Shown here: piece after piece, positions 18,012 to 25,393 of the stretch
Position numbering within the stretch: position 1 is the stretch's first letter
How the letters are laid out: every line of letters starts with the position of its first letter
Source: Microbulbifer sp. Q7
GTDB lineage: Bacteria > Pseudomonadota > Gammaproteobacteria > Pseudomonadales > Cellvibrionaceae
Direction: 5' to 3'
DNA length: 64,000 nt
Assembly (NCBI RefSeq): GCF_001639145.1
Contig: NZ_LROY01000001.1
Coordinates: forward strand, 312,501 to 376,500
The notes under the pieces: generated by a model
The model's database searches: none
What the model was told of the DNA's origin: nothing
The model's input: the letters and a program-made list of their open reading frames with translations, nothing else
Position numbers and translations under genes: made by a program

Positions 18012-18995
18012 ATGCGCAATTACATCGCTTTTTCGTTTGGTGTATTCCTAGGCTTAGCCATGCTTGTCCTTCTTATTCAACTGCAAGAAGGCGTGCCCAC
18101 ATCCAGCTCCAAATGGGCTCACGACCTGTATCATGTCAAAGAAGAACATGCCAGAGCTGCCCATTCAAATAAACTCTTGATCGTCGCCGGATCAAATAGC
18201 CTCTTTGGGATCTCAGCCACGGAGCTAGAGGAGAAATTACATCGGCCAACGACGAATTTCGGTGTACATGCTGGTCTTGGACTTAGCTATATACTTGAGC
18301 GGAGCAAAGGATCCTTGATCCCAGGCGATATTGTTTATCTACCGATTGAGTATGCGCTCTATCAGCAAGACGCTGCGCCATCGTCACAATTGATGGACTT
18401 TCTTTTAGCCAGAGATCCTGAGTATTTTCACTCGCTACCTATTGCGCATCAGATACTTGGTTATGCCACCGTCTCGTTCGGACGGATATTCGAAGGGCTT
18501 AGCGGAGGCAGTGATCGCTATCAGGGTCGTTCGGCCAAGGTATACAATGTTGGCAACGTAAGTCCCTCTGGGGACCAGATAAGAAATAGCCTCGAGCAGG
18601 CTATGAGTTATACAGCACGACTGAAGGGTTTGCAGCCTAAGGACATAGGCAACGGAAAGATTTCTGAATACTCGAAATCAGTGCTTCGTCAATATTTCTC
18701 CTGGGCGAGAGAGAACAACATTTGCATAGTCGGAGCGCCACCTAACCTAATGTACTTTGAGGAATATGATTCGGAAAGATTTCTCGATTTTTTTGATGAA
18801 ATAGTCGATTTCTATCGGGCGGAAGGTGTCGCTTTCGCAGGTAGGCCTGTAGCCTATCTTCTCCCTGATTCATATTTTTTTGATACTGAGTATCATTTAA
18901 ACGAAACGGGGGTCGCACACAGGACCCGTCTGACGGTGAGGGATCTCGCTGGCCGAATGGACGGATATTGCTCCTACGATGCAGCCAGGTATTAG
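18012..18995 (+). CDS. Membrane-anchored SGNH-like protein (AlgJ/DltD-like partner)
   Basis: A protein of 327 residues with one N-terminal TM helix (about 7-24) and a periplasmic domain. A nucleophile motif is visible early (LIVAGSNSLFGIS, Ser61) and a C-terminal acid/histidine pair (FFDTEYHLNETG, Asp291 and His295), as in SGNH-like proteins encoded beside MBOAT genes. Such proteins complete transfer of the acyl group to its acceptor outside the inner membrane. It starts 5 nt after the MBOAT stop, so the pair is almost certainly coupled. It is the last gene of the operon; the next gene runs convergently with 4 nt between them. Confidence 0.85.
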   Translation: MRNYIAFSFGVFLGLAMLVLLIQLQEGVPTSSSKWAHDLYHVKEEHARAAHSNKLLIVAGSNSLFGISATELEEKLHRPTTNFGVHAGLGLSYILERSKGSLIPGDIVYLPIEYALYQQDAAPSSQLMDFLLARDPEYFHSLPIAHQILGYATVSFGRIFEGLSGGSDRYQGRSAKVYNVGNVSPSGDQIRNSLEQAMSYTARLKGLQPKDIGNGKISEYSKSVLRQYFSWARENNICIVGAPPNLMYFEEYDSERFLDFFDEIVDFYRAEGVAFAGRPVAYLLPDSYFFDTEYHLNETGVAHRTRLTVRDLAGRMDGYCSYDAARY

Positions 18996-18999
18996 TGAG

Positions 19000-20217
19000 C
19001 TAACCTATCCGCATTTTGTGTCCAAATCGTAATGCAACCGCTGTCACTACTCGACTAAGAGTTCCGACTCCAAGCTGGATATTAGGATCGACCTTGACGG
19101 GCGTACCGCGCACGAATCGCGATATGATTCTTAAAATGGCGTTCATGCTATTCCAAACTCTCTCCATCGCACCCTTCCCAAGCGGCAAGTCGCCAATTAA
19201 AACATCCTGATGGCAGACAAATGCTTCAGATATCGATGTAGGATAAGACTTGCCGGCTGTAGAATATCTGATGCCATTTTGGGCGCTGTCGATGATGAAG
19301 GATTCGTTTACGACACCGAAATTCTCTCCCAAAGGGAATACCTTAATATCCCGATTGGGCTTTATCCCTTCCGGGTATCGAAATACTTCCAGCGCTTCGT
19401 AGCAGATTATCGATCCTGCTTTCGCCACACGATGGTTTAATTTTCTCTTCCAGTCGTATATGCAGTCAGCGTCAATCCGCTTATCAATGTCTCCTTTCCA
19501 TGTCTCGGTCTCGACACGTACAAGATCTGCTCCAGACCTTTCAAGCATTTCAGGCTCAAAATCTTCACCGATAAACTTGCAAATCGCGCCGACTTCTTTT
19601 GACGGGTTTACCACCAGATCTTCATAACGAACGGTGACCGAGCCTGAATCATCACGAAAAAACGGTTCACTTTGTTCATACACTGACATCCAGCGATAGA
19701 ACTCGCCGACAAATGATTTGGACAAGCCAATGTTTTTTACTACTGATGGAATAGAGTCGCGAGGATCTCGAATTATGCGGATTATTTTTGCATCGGGATA
19801 GAGCAGTCTAATGGTGTCTGCATACATTATGTGCCGGGGAGTTTTTTCTGCCCATCGTACTTTTCCATGTCTATAGGCGAATGCGGCTGGAATTGCTGAA
19901 TAAATTGCCGACGCGGTAGGCTCTTGAGTGCACAGGTATTTATTAATCGATTGTTCTGTCAGTCCAAAATGGCTCAGCATACTCTTTCCATCCGGATATA
20001 GAATGCTTTTAAGTTGCAGGACGGCCAGCTGGCGCCAATCCTTCTCACGAACTATCTGAACGGCGGTCTCTAGCGGTATTGCTCTGAATAGATCCGTTTC
20101 AGGACCACATGCAATCCGGCTGTGACTGCCAAGTATGGCTGACAGAAGCGAAGTTCCTGATCTCGGTGGTCCGACGATAAAAACAGGTGACGCAGAATCT
20201 GAAGCTATTTTTGTCAT
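19000..20217 (-). CDS. Sulfotransferase family protein
   Basis: A protein of 405 residues. The PAPS 5'-phosphosulfate loop is seen at the N terminus (PVFIVGPPRSGTSLLSAILGSH). The 3'-phosphate-binding segment follows at about 145-165 (IIRIIRDPRDSIPS), then VTVRYEDLVVNPSKE. It probably sulfates a carbohydrate hydroxyl of the EPS. About 150 C-terminal residues extend past the core and resemble nothing I know. It is convergent with the SGNH-like gene. Confidence 0.9.
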   Translation of the reverse strand: MTKIASDSASPVFIVGPPRSGTSLLSAILGSHSRIACGPETDLFRAIPLETAVQIVREKDWRQLAVLQLKSILYPDGKSMLSHFGLTEQSINKYLCTQEPTASAIYSAIPAAFAYRHGKVRWAEKTPRHIMYADTIRLLYPDAKIIRIIRDPRDSIPSVVKNIGLSKSFVGEFYRWMSVYEQSEPFFRDDSGSVTVRYEDLVVNPSKEVGAICKFIGEDFEPEMLERSGADLVRVETETWKGDIDKRIDADCIYDWKRKLNHRVAKAGSIICYEALEVFRYPEGIKPNRDIKVFPLGENFGVVNESFIIDSAQNGIRYSTAGKSYPTSISEAFVCHQDVLIGDLPLGKGAMERVWNSMNAILRIISRFVRGTPVKVDPNIQLGVGTLSRVVTAVALRFGHKMRIG

Positions 20218-20346
20218 GGCGGCCGCAATGAATGTCTTTGGTCATAGAAAGCGATCATTCTATCGCAGATAGCTATTCTATTGACCCCAAAAGGAACCTA
20301 ACCCGCTTTTGCACACACCTCCATCTAACTAAATCGGAAGTGTCAA

Positions 20347-20436
20347 ATGGTACGAAGAAAGCGCTACAACCGCTACAACCGCTACAACGATGATTTCAAA
20401 GCAACAGCTAACGAAACTGGTTTCGCAGCTTCATAA
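20347..20436 (+). pseudogene. Possible IS3-type transposase OrfA fragment with 9-bp tandem repeat
   Basis: A 29-codon frame begins MVRRKRYN and continues DDFKATA, resembling the first residues of IS3-family OrfA proteins, then stops. It contains three copies of CGCTACAAC in a row (20362-20388), reading RYNRYNRYN. Its end overlaps the sulfotransferase gene that follows on the other strand. No further transposase sequence or terminal repeats are seen. The call is tentative. Confidence 0.35.
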
Positions 20437-21022
20437 GTACTGGGTACCTTCGTAGCCGAGATTTTAGCCATATGGGCAACGGAAACGCCCGGTTCGCAAT
20501 TGGGTACCGATGGATATTGCCGTCAATACCCAAAAAGTCAGCCAGCAATGCCATTTTTTTCTCTGATTCGATAGGAAGAACAAGAAGGTCATCTTCTCTT
20601 CCGCGGAAGTATGATGCAACTTCATTTACATGATTGGTATAAGCCGACCTGAAAATCTTTGTATTAAAAACCGAGCTACCGTAAAGTGCCTTATGTAAAA
20701 CCCTTTCGGCGTCCGAACTACTTAATTGGTCATTAAAATGGTTTTCGCAGGATCTCAACCATCCATCGATGCCCCTTGTTGTCAATATGAACTTCGACCC
20801 GGGATAACGTTTGTCCAGCTCTTTAAAGTAGTAGGCGATTTCGATATCTGTCGCTGAATCCATGCCATCAAGCTGATCAAAATCGAAGATTAGTTCTTTT
20901 TGGTCGTCAAGATGCAGCCATTCTGAGGGGTTGTGTATCGAATTTTTATACCCAAGTATCTTCAAAGCCTTCGTCAAACTGCTTGTTCCAGTCTTGGAGA
21001 GACCGACACCAAAAATTTTCAT
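20408..21022 (-). CDS. Small sulfotransferase family protein
   Basis: A protein of 204 residues. The 5'-phosphosulfate-binding loop lies at the very N terminus (IFGVGLSKTGTSSLTKALKILGY), followed by FILTTRGIDGWLRSCENHF at the 3'-phosphate site and LLVLPIESEKKMALLADFLGI near the C terminus, as in the Sulfotransfer_4-like group. It is unrelated in detail to the three other sulfotransferases in the window, so several different hydroxyls or sugars may be modified. It lies upstream of the 405-residue sulfotransferase on the same strand with about 190 nt between them. Confidence 0.87.
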   Translation of the reverse strand: MKIFGVGLSKTGTSSLTKALKILGYKNSIHNPSEWLHLDDQKELIFDFDQLDGMDSATDIEIAYYFKELDKRYPGSKFILTTRGIDGWLRSCENHFNDQLSSSDAERVLHKALYGSSVFNTKIFRSAYTNHVNEVASYFRGREDDLLVLPIESEKKMALLADFLGIDGNIHRYPIANRAFPLPIWLKSRLRRYPVLMKLRNQFR

Positions 21023-21699
21023 AATTATCCTAGATCAACATTAGATTAGTATTTAAGGGCTGTTTCCGAGAACGTATTCTCTCTTTATTGATAAATAGCT
21101 CTTGAGACGCAGCGGACTAGTTTGAGTGAAATCAACGGAAGACCTTTGGGTGGCGCCTCACATCACACCGAATTGGAGCTACCTGATGCGGTTTATAGAA
21201 GAAAAGTTCACTCAATATGTGAGGGTACTGCAGTATTCGCTCCGACTGAAGTAGCATCCCTACAACAAATGAGAGGCGCGACCAAGAGCGGGGCAGTTCC
21301 AGCTCAGAGATTGGCCCTGGAGTTAATGGCCGAACGAGTATCAGCCAGATACATTCCATTTTACAGAAACCGATAAAAACCGAGTCAATTAATCGTCTTT
21401 ATTGGCGCATTTTTCCACTAGATCCGAAGACGCAGGATATACCCGTTTTGTGTTGGTCTGAATATATTTAACCAAAGTGTCACACCAGATCCTTTTCAAT
21501 TTTTTACCGGCACGAGAATAGCGGGGTAGCGCGAAACATCTTACTCTGGCTAAGAACCTTTGTTGCGGTTAATATCTGTTCAAACCCTTAAATCATCTAC
21601 ATTTCATAAGCCAATAAAATATTCTTCGGATTCTGGCGTTGTTCATCAGCGGTAATGCCCCTTTAAGGGAAGGTCGCCCAATGACGTTATCCTAGATCC
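21023..21699. other. AT-rich intergenic region without a recognised gene
   Basis: About 680 bp between a sulfotransferase and a glycosyltransferase. Short frames exist on both strands (for example 84 codons at 21122-21376), but none has a ribosome-binding site or a family motif that I recognise. It may hold decayed mobile DNA, given the transposase-like fragment nearby, but I see no inverted repeats to support that. Confidence 0.5.
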
Positions 21700-21744
21700 G
21701 TGCAGCAGCTTAGATTTGTAAGGATACAGCCTGGAGCTTCGACA

Positions 21745-22815
21745 TTGAGAATCTGTTTTCTGCACCCTAAGCCTAATTATTCTGGAGGCTGTCGAGTTGT
21801 CGCGATATATGCGGAAGGGCTTGCCGCTCTCGGCCATGAAGTGTCCATCGTTTGTGGGTTCGGCGAACCTAAGACCAAAAATCCAATAAAGTGGCTGAGC
21901 GGCATTCTTCGGAGGCGAGAGAGGAAGGATTACGTTGAGAATTCACATTTTTCCAACCTAGAGAAGGTTCGTGTCAAGCTGTTGCCGGGTAATGATCGAT
22001 TGAGAGACAGACATGTCCCAGATGCAGACGTCGTTATCGCTACCTGGTGGAAGACGGCGGACTGGGCATACGGTTTCAGCAAACGCAAGGGAAAGAAATT
22101 TTATTTCGTCCAGCACCATGAAACCCATCCGCATTTTCCAAGAGAGAAAGTCGAAGCCAGCTATCGTTACCCGTTAACAAAAATCGTAATAGCAAATTGG
22201 TTAGCTAACGTCATGGCAAAAAAATATGGAGATGCTAATGTTCATCTTGTACCGAATGCAGTAGATAAGTCTATGTTTTACCCGGAGAAGAAGCCGGATC
22301 CCAGGTCTACGGTCTTTTGCACAATGTACTCGAAAAGAAGGTTTAAAGGCTTCGATGTCACGATTTCAGCATTCCTGCATGCTAAGAAGACTCGACCGGA
22401 TATACAGCTGATCATATTTGGTCGTGAAGATATAGCACGGCATACATCTATTGAAGGGGTAACAGTACTGGAGAATCCTAGTCAATCTCAAATACGAGAA
22501 ACTTACGCGTTATCAGATGGCTATGTCTTTAGCAGTCGCACTGAAGGATTTGGCCTTCCGATTCTTGAGGCTCTCGCTTGTGGTTGCCCTGTAATCGCCA
22601 CCAAGGCTGGATGCGCTGTAGATTACATCCAACCCGGTAAAAACGGATACCTTTCGGAGATAGATGACATGTTGAACCAATCAACTGCGATTCAAAAGAT
22701 CGCCGATATGGCACACCCCGAGAGGCTCACTATGCGCGCTCATTGTATCGACTCCGTCAAGGACGTATCTTGGGAAAATTCGATTAAGCGTTTTGAGGAT
22801 ACGGTTGCCAGTTAG
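21745..22815 (+). CDS. Glycosyltransferase family 4 (GT-B)
   Basis: A protein of about 356 residues. The TTG at 21745 is chosen because GGAG lies 8 nt upstream and the conserved first strand (LRICFLHPKPNYSGGCRVV) begins there; a GTG at 21700 would add 15 residues. The C-terminal half shows the nucleotide-sugar site: SSRTEGFGLPILEALACGCPVIATKAG, with the EX7E pair. It is a retaining sugar transferase of EPS assembly, donor unknown. It is the only plus-strand gene among the glycosyltransferases. Confidence 0.88.
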   Translation: MRICFLHPKPNYSGGCRVVAIYAEGLAALGHEVSIVCGFGEPKTKNPIKWLSGILRRRERKDYVENSHFSNLEKVRVKLLPGNDRLRDRHVPDADVVIATWWKTADWAYGFSKRKGKKFYFVQHHETHPHFPREKVEASYRYPLTKIVIANWLANVMAKKYGDANVHLVPNAVDKSMFYPEKKPDPRSTVFCTMYSKRRFKGFDVTISAFLHAKKTRPDIQLIIFGREDIARHTSIEGVTVLENPSQSQIRETYALSDGYVFSSRTEGFGLPILEALACGCPVIATKAGCAVDYIQPGKNGYLSEIDDMLNQSTAIQKIADMAHPERLTMRAHCIDSVKDVSWENSIKRFEDTVAS

Positions 22816-22826
22816 CATTCCGAAGA

Positions 22827-24122
22827 TTAATAGGGAAGCTGAGGCTTTTCAGATTCACCTAGCACCCACGAATAGATGCGCAGGGTATTTTCTGCTTTTG
22901 TGTGCCAGGTATATTTATCTTTGATTTTCGACATCCCGTTTTTGCTTTTTTCAATCAATTCGCTCGGATTCTCTATAATCCGTTCGATCAAAGAGGTCAG
23001 TCGACATTCGATCTGCCGTTGATTACCGAGTTCTACCAGATAGCCACAGCTTTCGTCCACCAGTTCGGAAGGACCAGCGTAATCAACGACCACCGGGACA
23101 ATTCCGCAAGCCATAGCCTCCAAAACTACTCCTCCGCCGAATTCTCTGATACTTGGAAAAATTAGTATATCGGCGTCCTTTAGATGAGCACTTAACTCAG
23201 AATGTGCGACATTCCCGTGTAGTTTTATACTCTTTTCGAGGCCCAAAGAATTAATCTGGCTTTGCAATTTTTCCATTTCTGGCCCTGCACCAAAAACGTC
23301 ATACCGGATCCTACCAAGTGAAGCCACGTGTTGAATCGCATTGATTGCCATATCCACTCCCTTGTAGGGGACCAGGCGCCCTATAAATACTGCTCTCAGT
23401 AGTGGCTTACCTAATGATTCTCTACCAGTGACCGTGAATCTTTTTGTATCTATTCCGTTTTCGGGCATATAGATTACTTTATCATTAGCGTACTTTGGCA
23501 ATTGCTGTTGTACTGCTCTAGATCCGGCTAAAATTGCCGAGCTCGTCTTACGCATTGATTTATAGCCTGGCAACAGTTTGTACATTTTCCGAAACTTGGT
23601 AAGCCATTCTTTTTCCTGACGCCTTCGATCACTGAACTGGTCTGGCCACTCAACTCCGCCGTTCATCGGCCCGACCACAAATGGGATACCGATCGATTTC
23701 AGTTTTTTAGCAAGGTAGCTCGGTGCGGTCGGGCTGACCGGTGTAATTCGATGCACCACATCGAATTCACCGTCTTTCAATCTCTGCGAGAATAGTCTCC
23801 AGCATTTATACTCAAAATAAGGATATATAAATGATTGAAAGGCCGTAGCAACAGTCCAGGCAAGCTTATCTCCTCCACGAACAATGCGTGAAATAAGATT
23901 TATCGGCTTTGCAATTAGCTCTGTATCTAATGCTGTGAACTCTTTACCTTCGACCCATCCTTGCCGTTCAATGGCTGCCTTATTCCTTATTTGTGTTACT
24001 AGGTGAATATCGCATAAACGCCCTAACGCTTCGGCATAAGACCAGCCGATCAAAGGTACACTCGTCCACTCCGGATTTGCCGCTTCAGCTAATACCAGTA
24101 CTTTGTATTTTTTCACGTCCAT
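22827..24122 (-). CDS. Glycosyltransferase family 4 (GT-B)
   Basis: A protein of about 431 residues from the ATG at 24122; a TTG five codons upstream is possible. The N-terminal domain begins YKVLVLAEAANPEW and the C-terminal donor site reads FPSIREFGGGVVLEAMACGIVPVVVDYAGPSELV. Sequence GRLVPYKGVDMAINA marks the domain junction. It probably adds one sugar of the EPS repeat. It follows the GT2 gene below by about 20 nt, so the two form an operon. Confidence 0.9.
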   Translation of the reverse strand: MDVKKYKVLVLAEAANPEWTSVPLIGWSYAEALGRLCDIHLVTQIRNKAAIERQGWVEGKEFTALDTELIAKPINLISRIVRGGDKLAWTVATAFQSFIYPYFEYKCWRLFSQRLKDGEFDVVHRITPVSPTAPSYLAKKLKSIGIPFVVGPMNGGVEWPDQFSDRRRQEKEWLTKFRKMYKLLPGYKSMRKTSSAILAGSRAVQQQLPKYANDKVIYMPENGIDTKRFTVTGRESLGKPLLRAVFIGRLVPYKGVDMAINAIQHVASLGRIRYDVFGAGPEMEKLQSQINSLGLEKSIKLHGNVAHSELSAHLKDADILIFPSIREFGGGVVLEAMACGIVPVVVDYAGPSELVDESCGYLVELGNQRQIECRLTSLIERIIENPSELIEKSKNGMSKIKDKYTWHTKAENTLRIYSWVLGESEKPQLPY

Positions 24123-24144
24123 ATGTATTTCTGCCAAGAATTGA

Positions 24145-25179
24145 CTATTTATCCAGAACCAGCTTTTCCTGAATTGAACAAAACTTTTCGATACTACTTT
24201 GCATGTTTGTATTCAACAGAGACCCTATGGAGTGTATCCCACGAATAATTCCTCTGAATCTTGGGAATAATGGGTCTCTGTAATAGACATCTTTTGCAGC
24301 TTCGATCACTGAGCGACGCAACAAAAATTTCCAGAGCCTGAACTTTGAACTTTTTAAATCAGGGCTGTTTATTCTATGTAGAAATACAAGGTTTATTGCC
24401 GTGAGAGCTGTTGTTGTATATGTGCTCAGGCGACCACCTGGCGATCCTATATGATGGAGTTTGGCATCTAGAGACTTTATTAGTAATCCAGATCTAGAAG
24501 CTCTATACGTGATATCGCTATCTTCTTCTGCCGAGTATCTGAGCAGCCTATTATCGAATTTCTCTTTCTTGGCAATTTCCGAACGCATAGTCAGTGAAAA
24601 GCCAGGCAATGTATTGCAAAAAGCGACCTTGAAATCTTTTAAAAATTCAGGCGCATCGTGGGAGGGGAAACTGTCTTCGTAGGGCAAAAAGCGACTGTTT
24701 GCATTTAAAATGAAACGCACAGCTTTTTTTACTACACCGCCCCCTGGACTGGAGGACAACAAGCTTGCTTCTTTTGAATTTGAGCAATTTAATGGATTTT
24801 GCCCTACATTTGCACCTGCAACAGCTGCAATCTGGCAATTTTTATCGGCTGTGTAGATCTCCATTATGCGTTCAGCACATTCTGGATACATCAATGTATC
24901 GTCATCGATGAAAAACAATACATCTCCACTACAAATTTCGGCTGCCTGATTCCGTTGTGCTGCAGCTGAGCGAACTAACGCTTCCTCATAAATAAGCGTT
25001 ATACCATGCTCGTCCTGAAGTAGCGCCTCCACCGCTGCTTTATTTTCCCGCCAAGAACGACTGCCGTCGACTACTACTATCTCCTTGGGCCGGTAGGACT
25101 GAGCAAGTATGCAGTGGATACATTGTTCAAGTACATCCCTTCGCTCATAGGTTGCCAAGGCCAAAGACCAACTCATCAT
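24145..25179 (-). CDS. Glycosyltransferase family 2
   Basis: A protein of 344 residues. The GT-A fold is clear: LALATYERRDVLEQCI at the N terminus, then EIVVVDGS, and the metal-binding DXD-type string FFIDDDTLMYPE at about residue 92. A basic C-terminal half has no TM helix, so it probably acts at the cytoplasmic face. It is the first of a two-gene minus-strand unit with the GT4 gene. Confidence 0.9.
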   Translation of the reverse strand: MMSWSLALATYERRDVLEQCIHCILAQSYRPKEIVVVDGSRSWRENKAAVEALLQDEHGITLIYEEALVRSAAAQRNQAAEICSGDVLFFIDDDTLMYPECAERIMEIYTADKNCQIAAVAGANVGQNPLNCSNSKEASLLSSSPGGGVVKKAVRFILNANSRFLPYEDSFPSHDAPEFLKDFKVAFCNTLPGFSLTMRSEIAKKEKFDNRLLRYSAEEDSDITYRASRSGLLIKSLDAKLHHIGSPGGRLSTYTTTALTAINLVFLHRINSPDLKSSKFRLWKFLLRRSVIEAAKDVYYRDPLFPRFRGIIRGIHSIGSLLNTNMQSSIEKFCSIQEKLVLDK

Positions 25180-25357
25180 TTTATCTTTCCCTGATAGCTT
25201 GAGTGGAAGGTGAAATTAGGCACCGATATTAGAATCACATTCTAACATTAACGGGAGGGCAACATCGACGATGTTGGCTGGCCAGAATTTGCGCAAATAT
25301 CATTTTCCGTCTTGGTTAAAAGCGAGGGATCTTGCGAGGAAATTCGAAGGAGTAAAG

Positions 25358-25388
25358 TCAGAGCCCCGATTGTGTTTCGGGGCTCTGA
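25358..25388. terminator. Stem-loop at the 3' end of the beta-helix lipoprotein gene
   Basis: A perfect 12-bp stem (TCAGAGCCCCGA / TCGGGGCTCTGA) with a 7-nt loop begins 6 nt after the lipoprotein stop codon on the minus strand. The U-tract is poor, so it may act as a 3'-end stabiliser or a two-way terminator. Confidence 0.65.
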
Positions 25389-25393
25389 TAATG

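Noticed and set aside
21122..21376. 84-codon plus-strand frame between sulfotransferase and GT4 genes
   Set aside because: Non-ATG start, no ribosome-binding site and an equally long frame on the opposite strand; neither resembles a known protein.
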